NCBI GenBank assembly: GCA_023213395.1
Contig: CM041465.1
Span: forward strand, 84,265,741-84,329,740
DNA: 64,000 nucleotides
Direction of reading: 5' to 3'
DNA from: Cycas panzhihuaensis
Taxonomy: Eukaryota; Cycadophyta
Below are positions 47,281 through 55,707 of the stretch, one piece after another (position 1 is the stretch's first letter; every line of letters starts with the position of its first letter). A program made the translations under genes and the position numbers. Below the pieces are notes generated by a model. That model worked only from the letters and a program-made list of their open reading frames with translations. It did no database searches and was not told the DNA's origin.

Positions 47281-49648
47281 ATGGAAGGTTACCTGTCCGA
47301 TTGGGCTTACCATTCTATGGCTTCGGGAACTCAAGAGTTCCCCGCCTCTATGCCGGAATCTGCCCATGAGGGCGATGATTCCATATACTACCCTGATGAC
47401 CATTTTCACCCTAATGACTTTCGCCCTTCCTCCCATGCGGCGGAAGGTTCAGCTCCTCATGAGACTCACCATCTTGCGGGTGAGCCTTATGAGGAGTGTC
47501 CCGAGGGATCCCCTACGTTCAAGATCCCATCGAATTCGTATGGCTATGAGGATATCCCTCCCGCCGACGTAGTTGAGGCGCTTAGCGAGTATTTCCAAGC
47601 AACTCACCGCCAGCCACACCCTAGATGGTTTGAAGAAATGTTGCGCAACGTAGCATCTTCCTCATCCATCCACGCGCCTTCTACAACGATTGATGCCTCT
47701 ACCTGCGCACGCTCGTCCTATGCTATGTCTACCCCGGCTCCTAGGGCAAGCGTTGCTACCGCCTCAAGCGGTCCCTGCTTTCAAGACCCGCTCATGGCAT
47801 GACCTTTCCCCAACTCGGGGTCAGCATGCCACTCCCAAGTCAAACGCATGCGCCGCCTTCAAATGTGGCACATGCGTTCCCTAGTAGGCCTCATGGGCCT
47901 GCTAGCGCTGCCACCGTTGGATATGCAAGACCCACTCCTACATACATTCCGAGCTCTGCTGGTGGTCCTTCCCTTTACATGCCCCCAGGTTACACATCTC
48001 AACCTTGGGGGCAGGTTAGGGGAAGACATCTCCCTATCTATGGGGTGGACCCGTTGCACCCATATGGGGTTGCGCCACCTACGGGTGGTCCATATGGGCA
48101 AAACCCGGTCCCGCACCCTTTGTTTCTGTCGTCGAGCGCAACTCCTGTTACCGCTCCGTCGCAAGGGAGCCTACCTCCTTTCCAGAACCTCTACCCGCAA
48201 ACCCCTTTCCCACAAGGGGTGTTTCCCAAGGAGGGATGGGCCTACCACCCCCATCCATTCCTTTGTCCGTCGTCGATCCATTAGCCCAAGCAGGGACACG
48301 TCCTTTCGTGGACTATAGGTCGACGCCATTATCTGTTGAGGCACTAAGGACCAACTTTCCGCCTCACCCTCCTGAAGTTCCCAAATTTGACGGAACTTCG
48401 TCGCAAGACCCAACCGAGCATGTAGGCAGCTTTTCCATGGCATGCATCGATTATTGGGCTTACGAGCATATCTTGATGAAGCTCTTTCGACAGTCCTTGC
48501 AGGGCGACGCCCTCAAGTGGTTTTACTGCCTTCCCGCTCATTCGATCTCTTCATTCCAGCAATTAGTGGACGAGTTTGTCAACTATTTTGACGTAGCCCG
48601 CCCATTCAAAAGCGGAATAAAGGCACTTCTGTCACTTAAACAAGGTCACGACGAGATGAATCATGACTTTGTGCGACACTTTCATGATCTTCTTCACTCC
48701 ACCAAGGCCACGTTGCCCAAGGAGTTGAAGCGGGATCTCTTCGTCAATGGACTTCGACCCGAAGTGCATGTGGAAGTCCTCAAGATGGGGGCAACCACAT
48801 GTGACTCCGCGATTACGAGGTGCTTGGCACTGGAGGCCATTGAGATCCAAGCTGGACTCAAGAAACCTCCTAAGCCCTCGCAACGTCGCGAGGCGCCTCC
48901 TCCAGCGAAGGAAACCAAACCTTTGCAGCCCGCTAGGTCCACCTCTCATCCGACTGAGAGGACCCTAGATCCCCTTACTTCCGCTATTCGCTCATTTGAG
49001 CGCACGATGAAGGAGCTGAAACTCCAACCCCCTTCATCGCTGACCTCCCATAAACCCATCCAAAGAAGCTTCAGTGCGATGCCCCCCAAAGGGGGTAACA
49101 CCCAGCCTTCTCAAGCAAGGAGGATTGATCCTCCCCTTGAGAAGAGGTGGTGGTCCGTCCACAGGGAGTGTTTCCATGACGATGCACGTTGCTGGGCACA
49201 GCACCCACACGACGCCCCGCCGCGTGATTCATCCCCTAGGCGAGCATCGAGGCCTAACCTCGATCAGCCTATTCATAGAGACCCGTTCCCTAAGCATGGG
49301 GAACGTGGTCGCATTGTTTAGCAAAGGAACAATCAAGATCGGGATAGATCTCCCGATCCTCGCCCTCCGCATGGTAGAGGGAAGGGTATGCGAAGGTCAC
49401 CTTCCTCTTCGCGCTCCCCTGACTCCCGTGCTCCATCACCCTCGCGTTCCCGCAACAAGGGAAAGAAGGTGATTCAAATGCTCGAGACCACTCCTCTTTA
49501 CACGTTAACCCGGTCTCAAGCCGCGAAGGAGGCAACAGGTGCCTACGCGTCTACCTCGCAGCTCGATCCCCCTCCGGAAGCTATTCCTCCGGAGATTCCT
49601 CCGCTTCCCAAGACTATTCCCCTGCGCCTCGGCCGTTACAATTTTTGA
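47281..49648 (+). pseudogene. gag: Element C gag (two frameshifts and one internal stop)
   Basis: Start chosen at ATG 47281 (MEGYLSDWAYHSMASGTQEF), the residue conserved in A; an upstream in-frame ATG-like start at 47209 is possible. Domains: acidic N-terminal part to about 47790; frameshift; Pro/Gly/Tyr-rich segment (47799-48284); frameshift near 48240; gag core (KFDGTSSQDPTEHVGSF, IDYWAYEHILMKLFRQSLQG, DALKWFYCLPAHSISSFQQL, HDEMNHDFVRHFHDLL). Then come a Pro/Lys-rich hinge and a zinc knuckle WSVHRECFHDDARC, with the first Cys of CX2HX4HX4C changed to Trp. A private TAG lies at 49319. An Arg/Ser tail and KKVIQMLETTPLYTLTRSQA end at TGA 49646-49648, shared with A. The core alone is open for 361 codons. 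Confidence 0.87.
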
Positions 49649-50183
49649 AGGGTGCTTACCCAACCCACAGGGAAGGGTAAGCCCTTTTCTATCGTTGACG
49701 AGCTCCACACCGTCGCTGCGGGAATGTCCTTGATGGACATCTTGAGAAGCTGCCCTGAGCAACGTGCTCTTCTTCTTGAAGCTCTTGGCCAACAAGATGC
49801 TTCCATCCATGCGATAGGTGCTACCTCTCATGGGCCACCTGTCATCTCATTTGATCCCAGAGATCTCCCATCTCCCAAAGAAGGTGAGAAGCTTTTGCAT
49901 TACCTGCTCGTCATTACTGCTGACACTCCTGATTGTATCATAAAGAGGACCATTGTAGATAATGGCTCCTCGGTTAATGCTATGTCACAGTATGCTCAAG
50001 GAGCTAGGCATAGTAGCTCTTGAGTCTGTCCCTTGGAAATGCCAAGGGTATAATGGGACTGAGAAGTCCCCTTTAGGGACAGTCTCCCTTTCCCTCACCT
50101 TAGGAGGGAAAACCGTTTACCGGGTTCTTTGTACTCGATGTCGATGTAGAGTACAACCTCTTGTTGGGCTGACCATGGCTTGA
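49649..50183 (+). pseudogene. pol: Element C aspartic protease (one frameshift)
   Basis: In the same frame as gag after the TGA: RVLTQPTGKGKPFSIVDELH, then AAGMSLMDILRSCPEQRALL, then the protease with TIVDNGSSVNAM (active-site Asp-Asn-Gly). A small deletion after NAM shifts to the frame HSMLKELGIVALESVPWKCQ, GYNGTEKSPLGTVSLSLTLG and a stop at 50183. In an active element it processes the gag-pol precursor. The DNGSSVN motif is typical of Tat-type proteases. The distal flap region is shifted, so the protein is probably inactive. Confidence 0.82.
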
Positions 50184-50925
50184 CCAGATGGGAGCAATCT
50201 ACTCCACGCAATGGGGGCAACTTAAATTTGTCCATGAAGGACGAGTTAAAGTTGTCGCCCGTGAGCCTATACCGTCTCACACCTCTCATCCAGCCTGCTA
50301 GGCTGTTTTCGATGATGAAGATAGTGATCCTGAGGAGGTTACCCCTTCCGTGGGACCTTTGTTTCAGGAGACCGACCCTCATCAGTCGAACCCTATGCCA
50401 TGTCATGAGCCAAACCTAGTCAGGTTTGCCCCTATTGGCGTAGGTGGTTACGGTTGCTTAGCTGCCACAGGTAATTCCGATTCAGATAGTGAAGGTTATG
50501 CGTCCTCTCCTCGACGTGTTACCCTGGTTTCGCGAGCAATTAGGGGAATATCTCGATCAGATATTCTCGCTCTTCCTCATTCTACATTGGCTCTTGAGCC
50601 ACTGGTCTTAAACCAGCCATTTATCTTACCTTCTCGGCCTCCCCGAGCGGTTTCACGTAGGCATCCACATCGACGAGCCACTCATAGAGGCACTTCTTCT
50701 TCGCGCTCTAGATCCTTACCTCAGACTAGAGCCACTCTTACTCGGATGTAACCTTGCCATGCGATCCGTCGTGTGCCAGGTCCGTTGCACTCATCTGATT
50801 CTGACCATAGCAAGTTTACTGGTAGGCCTAGCCACACTAGGCCTACTCCTCGTCACCTATCTCCTACCCTACGTATGACTACCCCTATCCCTATGGGATC
50901 TAGCCACACCTCTTGCTCTCTTTAT
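50184..50925 (+). pseudogene. Element C protease-RT linker ending at the pol deletion
   Basis: The open part (50350-50751) reads ETDPHQSNPMPCHEPNLVRF, APIGVGGYGCLAATGNSDSD and then an Arg/Ser/Pro-rich stretch, matching the linker at 16323-15808 of A (FALIGVGSYVYLALFSNDES). It ends TRATLTRM with TAA. After about 170 bp of unassigned sequence (with the inverted GGCCTAG/CTAGGCC near 50827-50845), the post-pol hairpin array begins directly. RT, native RNase H and integrase are missing. Confidence 0.75.
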
Positions 50926-51265
50926 GCTCCGAAACGAGCCTAAACTACCATTTTAAATTGTTTCCATTCCTCCCAACCACGGGTTGGATGGCAATTTAAG
51001 ATGGATTCTTGCTCCGAAACGAGCCTAAACTACCATTTTAAATTGTTTCCATTCCTCCCAACCACGGGTTGAATGGCAATTTAAGATGGATTCTTGCTCC
51101 GAAATGAGCCTAAACTACCATTTTAAATTATTTCCATTCCTCCCAACCATGGGTTGAATGGCAATTTAAGATGGATTCTTGCTCCGAAATGAGCTTAAAC
51201 TACCATTTTAAATTGTTTCCATTCTTCCCAACCACGGGTAGAATGGCAATTTAAGATGGATTTTC
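50926..51265 (+). repeat. Four tandem copies of an 85-bp hairpin unit
   Basis: Units start at 50926, 51011, 51096 and 51181 (each GCTCCGAAAYGAGC), period exactly 85 bp, with a handful of substitutions. Each unit folds: CCATTTTAAATTG pairs with CAATTTAAGATGG (12 Watson-Crick pairs and one T-G), and CCATTC with GAATGG, around a loop CTCCCAACCACGGGTT. Elements A and B have one copy (A only half) right after pol. The array starts exactly where pol should end. Confidence 0.92.
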
Positions 51266-51846
51266 AGTTTTCTTCCGGTTCCTCATGAGAACCTGCTCCT
51301 CAGATGCTCGGGAACCTTTGTCCTCCTATTTTGGGCATCCCCCAAACTAGGACGACGTTGTGGAGTATCGTTACTCCCCTCTCATGCTTGTGTTTCCTTC
51401 GCATATTCCACTATGTTCCCCTGTGGACGTGCATGTCGCCCTATTTTCTAACCTCACACCTCTCGATCACCTCCATTCATGGTGGATGTGTGTGCTCCTG
51501 TTAGACATATGGCCATACATGGAAGGAAACATGTGCATGTGTATATTTATAAAATCTACATATTCACATATTTACATATTTACATACAACATTTACAACA
51601 TATTTACAACATTTGCAACATACAAAAGTAAATCATACATGCTATCTCTATCATACGTGATACACGCCATTCTATGTCATAATGGGGTTCCAATTATCCC
51701 ATGTGTATATATATATATCAAAAATGTCATAGTACATCATGTGCATGGGAAGCCAGGATCCTTGCAGGGGGGGTACAATCATGTGAGCCTACATATGACC
51801 CCCTAGAGGCCCATGCTTTCCCGTCAAACCATATGTGTCTCCTAGT
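51266..51846. other. Spacer between hairpin array and PMD 3' end (element C)
   Basis: No gene. Contains CA/AT-rich short repeats (CATATTTACATATTTACATA near 51564) and aligns in order with 3199-3870 of B. Open frames of 66-148 codons on the plus strand run through low-complexity sequence and are not conserved as protein. Confidence 0.5.
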
Positions 51847-54238
51847 CTACTGCTGCTGTCCAGAACCTAGGGTCCCATCTCCTGGTCTGTGTGATTCCTC
51901 TCCTGGGGACCACATCCCTGCGAGGCTCCTCCTGGGCCTCCGCGACCTGCCTGCCTCGCTCTCCTCATCCCGAGGCCGTCTCGGGGTCGTAGCCGCTGTA
52001 TATGTATGTGTCCAGCTCCGGCTCGACCTCAAGACCATCTGTGCCACCAACTGGTCGTAGCAGACCTGGATGCGATCCCTCTCACCTCGGAGTCCCTCCT
52101 CTATCGCTCTAAACCTCTCCTCCGACACCTTAAGGCACTCCTCTAGGACTGTTAGGCGAGTGCTGCCTCCTGCATCTCCTCCTAGCCTACTCTGTGTCTC
52201 CAAGGCCTGGATCTGTCCATGCAGCTCATCTCGTTCGCCCCTGGTCATGTCGAGCTCTCGCTGCAGCTGTCCCCGGAACGCCATGTGCTCCTGGGACTCT
52301 GCAGCCCAGATGTCTCTCGCTCTTGCCAATGGGGCGAATGCCTGCATGTAGGCTCCCGCCAATCTGGGCTTATCCTCCGCCTGGATGGGTGGCGTAGACC
52401 TGAGGGAACATCTCCCTCACCATGGCCTCAACCAGCCTCTGCACCTCTGTTACTCCTGTCAATACAACATGCCATGTGTCAGTGTACATAGCCACTACAT
52501 ATCATCATAAAATGAAATCAAAATCTATCTAGATGTCAAACGACTAAGGAAACGGTTAGGTCTCACCTGCCGTGGCCGCCGGATCCTCTGCTCGGGCGAC
52601 ATCCTCATCTCCTGGCCCTCCACCAGCCGCAGGTACCTCGTCCCTGCACGTCCTCTGCCCGCCTGCCTCTGTGGATCGGCTTGACCCTCGCCTCTCCAGA
52701 TCTCCTCACGATCTCGTAGCTCAAGGCCCCTCGGTCTTGGCCGCCCTGCTCGTCTCAGGAGCTCTTGATGGCTGTGATGGACCTGCCTCCCGCAGTCATG
52801 ATGGGCCGCCCCCATCTCCCGTCATCGCTATCATCGCCCCATCACATCGCCATCATCACCGCCATCGATGGGTGCTCCCGCCTCCCCGCCTGGCCATCGC
52901 TCTCCTAACTCACTGCTCTGTAAGGCTCTGCTATGTAGTCCGTCAGAGTGAGGAGGTCGAGTGATGTCGTGTCGACTGATCGACAGACATGGGCCTGGTC
53001 CTCTGTCCCTCAGAGTCTGGTCTGCCACTTGTGGGCCATTGGGGCCCACCTCGCTATGGGGAATGGCCCCCCTACCAGCGCCATTACCGCAAAGTGATCA
53101 AAAACCAAGACCGCAAAGAACGCGTCAGAGGGAAAATCCTCCTCGGCCCGATCTCCTGATGGTGTCTAGTTGGGCGACGAGGTTCGTCACAACTAGAGTG
53201 GCCCAGTCCATCCTCTTGCTGGCCTCACACCGGCGCGCTGCATCCACCCATCCTCTAGGGATCTCCCTGTAGTTCTATTTCCGGGAGATCCAGAATAGAA
53301 TGCATAGTAGAATGAGTTTCCTCACCAGAGGAATCTGTGACATGAGAGCCGTCTGGAGGGGAGCTCCCCTCTGCTGCCACCTGTCTGCCCCCGTGAGGAA
53401 CTGAGCCACCTCCCTGTGTGCTACCTCAGTGCTAGCCAACGTCCTCAGTCTCACGGGTCTCCCTATCGCTGGCACCCCTAGGATCCGCCTGATATCCCCT
53501 GGGGTGATGGTAATGTCTCCTATCTGAGGCAAGTGAAACACATGCCTCCTCCTGTTCCAATGCGACACTATGTCCACTAGGAGCCACTGATCTGATGCGA
53601 ACTGGGGGGTCTTGTGGCCTCAGACAGGCCGCATCTCTTCAGGGTTACCCTGTCCTCCTCGGTCGCCATCTCTAGGTAACTCAGGATGGGCATGCCGACG
53701 GTTTCGCGGTTATCCACCGCGATAACTGCCTACAATCAGCAAAAGTTAGTCAAAGTTAGTCTCCTAGCAGTCATCTAGGCTCCTAGTTGTCTGGTTGGTT
53801 GTCTTTTCTGGTTTTCAGGGGCTGTTTGGCCCCTTGGTTATTTTTTCTGATTTTCTGTCTACGTACCGCTCCAAATTTAGCGGTACCGCTAAATTTGGAG
53901 CGGGTCCCGCGGTGATCGCTCCTGCTAGCGATACCGTGGCTAAGATCGCGGTGCCGCGATCTTGGCCGCAATACCGCTGGCAACCCCTCTAAAAAGGGGG
54001 GTTTTGGCCCAGAAAATCAGAAAATTTTTGTGGTGGACCCTCAGCCCACCGACCAGGCCGCTTAATACCTGTGTCCCCGCCTCTTGCTGGGTCCAATTCA
54101 GACTCCGAGAGGCCCTCTAGTTGCCCATAAGGGGCATAAAAAGCATTAAAAATTAACTGAAAAGCAATCAACTTTAAATTTTGAAATGACGAGGGTTTCG
54201 TTAGATCCACTCACTGGATCTGGTCTGACTGTCACCAT
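51847..54238 (-). pseudogene. Element C PMD gene (three exons, antisense, lightly broken)
   Basis: Exon 1: ATG 54238, eight codons MVTVRPDP to 54215, donor GTGAGT. Intron 1: 54214-53730, acceptor TGTAG. Exon 2 (53729-52567): AVIAVDNRETVGMPILSYLE, a one-base deletion in a C run near 53617, LLVDIVSHWNRRRHVFHLPQ, GDIRRILGVPAIGRPVRLRT, LILLCILFWISRK, TAG at about 53275, NYREI, then frameshifts and an acidic, Gly/Ser-rich tail. Donor GTGAGA, intron 2 (52566-52456, 111 bp), acceptor TTGACAG. Exon 3 (52455-51847): GDAGGSTRLTVLEECLKVSE and other charged helix-prone sequence, Arg-rich SGRSRRPRRSL-like tail, stop after GSGQQQ. The domain family (PF10536 type) is nuclear and linked to transposon silencing in plants; its role in this element is unknown. 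Confidence 0.78.
53866..53903. repeat. Perfect 38-bp GGTACC-centred palindrome in PMD intron 1
   Basis: CCGCTCCAAATTTAGCGG (53866-53883), TA, then its exact reverse complement CCGCTAAATTTGGAGCGG (53886-53903). Two more inverted repeats follow: ATCGCT/AGCGAT (about 53913-53932) and AAGATCGCGG/CCGCGATCTT (53942-53951 and 53954-53963). A has an equivalent palindrome at 9999-10028. Confidence 0.93.
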
Positions 54239-54950
54239 CTCGTCTCTGGGGTCGTGACGGCTGTCTCTGCACTCGAATCTGACAGTCGGATCGTCTCCCG
54301 CGTGCCTCTGAAGTTGGGTAGCGCTCTGCATCGTAAGGAAAAGGTTCTGGTTTCGCACGAGAGCCGGTGAAAATGAATTCGATTTTCATTATTTTTCCTT
54401 ATATAGCCGGGGGCCCCGACGGGCACTTCTTCCACTTTTGGCTCCGTGACAGTCGTTGGGACCGTCTCGTTGCCCTGATAGCCTTTGCCTTCTAGCCCTG
54501 TCACTCATTATGCCCCATCGACGTCCTTTCTGCCCCCCCCCCCCCTCGTGGGAGCATTTATGGCACCTCATTATTACACTTTTGGCAGGGCCCTTTTGTG
54601 CCGTTTTGTGCGCTGCTCCCGTGCATGCCCGAGTTTATACTCATTTAGCTTGTTTCGTCACCCTGGACTCATTTTTGCAGCCCTTTTTCGCCCCTAGGGT
54701 CCCCAAAGGAAATGCTCCCCCCGTCTGGGGGCATGTTTTGCTTCCCAAAGCAACCTTTGGCACTCCAGGGCATCTTTTCTCTACCCACTCTCAGCCAGTG
54801 GCCAGATTGCTTGCTTTCATTCTTGGGTAACCTCATTGCTAAGTCTTCCTACCCTTCTTGCCCCCTTCGTGCTTGCCATTCGAGTCTTTGTTTTGCTTTC
54901 ATTGCTATTTGTTTGCTGCCAGAGCTTAGTATCCAGTTATATCTCTCCTC
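54239..54950. promoter_or_regulatory. Divergent promoter region between PMD and aRNH (element C)
   Basis: TATATAAG on the minus strand (plus 54398-54405) faces the PMD gene; the same bases read CTTATATA toward aRNH. TGAAAATGAATTCGATTTTCA (one mismatch, 54368 on) forms an inverted repeat 10-30 bp away. Both are conserved in A and B. The TATA is about 160 bp upstream of the PMD ATG, a normal 5' UTR length. Candidate splice acceptors for the aRNH exon lie near 54922 (TGCCAG) and 54929 (TTAG). A C13 tract lies near 54533. Confidence 0.58.
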
Positions 54951-55355
54951 GTTTTCACCGATGGTGGAAGTCGCGGCAACCCCGGCCTTCCAACAAGGAT
55001 CCTTTGCAGCCCCTCCAGACACGATTTCTTGCATTCCGGGGTCTTTCTTCTCGAGGCTACCAATAACGAAACCGAGTACACGGCTGTTATTGAGGCCCTT
55101 ACTAATGCTCTCCGTTTTCATCGCGGGTCCATTGTGTTATTTTACGATTCTCAGGTCGTGGTGTCCCATCTCACCCAGGTTTACCAGGTGCGATGCCCTC
55201 ACCTGAGAACCCTCGCGTCTGCCGCCAGGACCCTTCTGGCTTGTTTCTCATCAGCAGATATCCAGCATATCCCGAGGCACCTCAACGCTGAGGCTGACAG
55301 CCTCGTCTACCTCATCCTTGAGCATCGTCTCCCTCTTCTAGACGACCACCCTTGA
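54951..55355 (+). CDS. Additional RNase H1-type domain (aRNH), catalytic residues complete
   Basis: An open frame from 54930 to TGA 55353-55355 encodes a compact RNase H1 fold. VFTDGGSRGNPG (first Asp) is at 54951, ATNNETEYTAVIEALTNAL (Glu) near 55059, FYDSQVVVSHLTQVYQVRCP (third Asp) near 55143, and HIPRHLNAEADSLV (last Asp) near 55266. All four D-E-D-D acids are kept, unlike A and B. There is no ATG between the upstream stop (54927) and the first Asp, so it is probably a 3' exon reached by splicing, from pol or from the local promoter. It would cut RNA in RNA-DNA hybrids and could replace the degenerate native RNase H. In Tat elements this domain normally sits inside pol; here it is downstream of the antisense PMD gene. 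Confidence 0.83.
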   Translation, partial: VFTDGGSRGNPGLPTRILCSPSRHDFLHSGVFLLEATNNETEYTAVIEALTNALRFHRGSIVLFYDSQVVVSHLTQVYQVRCPHLRTLASAARTLLACFSSADIQHIPRHLNAEADSLVYLILEHRLPLLDDHP

Positions 55356-55707
55356 GGCTTGCCTGGCCAGCCCGTGCCCAAGCCTCTGATTGCTGTTAGT
55401 TAGACTGCTTGCCCTTTTTGCTAGATGCCCTCTTACTTCACGTTGCACCATGGCAACGGGAGGGGCATCCTGTTTTACTTGCTCATTTCAGTTTTAGGTC
55501 GATGTTTAGACGACGCGTAGGCAGCCCCTACGTTGTCCTCGTCTCCGTCTCCCCCATCCACGCGTTCTGCCACGACACTTGCCTATGCCCTCGGTCCACA
55601 TGCCACTCTTTATTGTTTTATATATATATGCATGTGCTACTCATATTTTTTGATTGTCAGCATTCGCCATCACATTACACTACGGCGGTGAGGCTCACGC
55701 GAGGCGG
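55356..55707 (+). other. Spacer between aRNH and 3' LTR (element C)
   Basis: No gene; contains TATATATATATG near 55620. The position of the polypurine tract just before 55708 reads CACGCGAGGCGG, poorer in purines than in A and B. Confidence 0.5.

Noticed and set aside
44962-47369. Many 60-120 codon frames in the C LTRs
   Set aside because: They recur in the second LTR simply because LTRs are repeats, with no recognisable domain or conserved start.
50926-51265. Regular 85-bp repeats as a CRISPR-like or satellite array
   Set aside because: There are no spacers, the units are near-identical end to end, and single copies occur after pol in related elements. It is an element-internal duplication.
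52572-52964. Plus-strand 130-codon frame opposite the PMD gene of C
   Set aside because: Shadow of the GC-rich PMD tail; no counterpart frame in A or B.
54533-54545. C13 tracts near 9938 and 54533 as a shared element
   Set aside because: They are at different positions relative to the PMD and aRNH genes, so they are independent homopolymer runs and sequencing-error prone.
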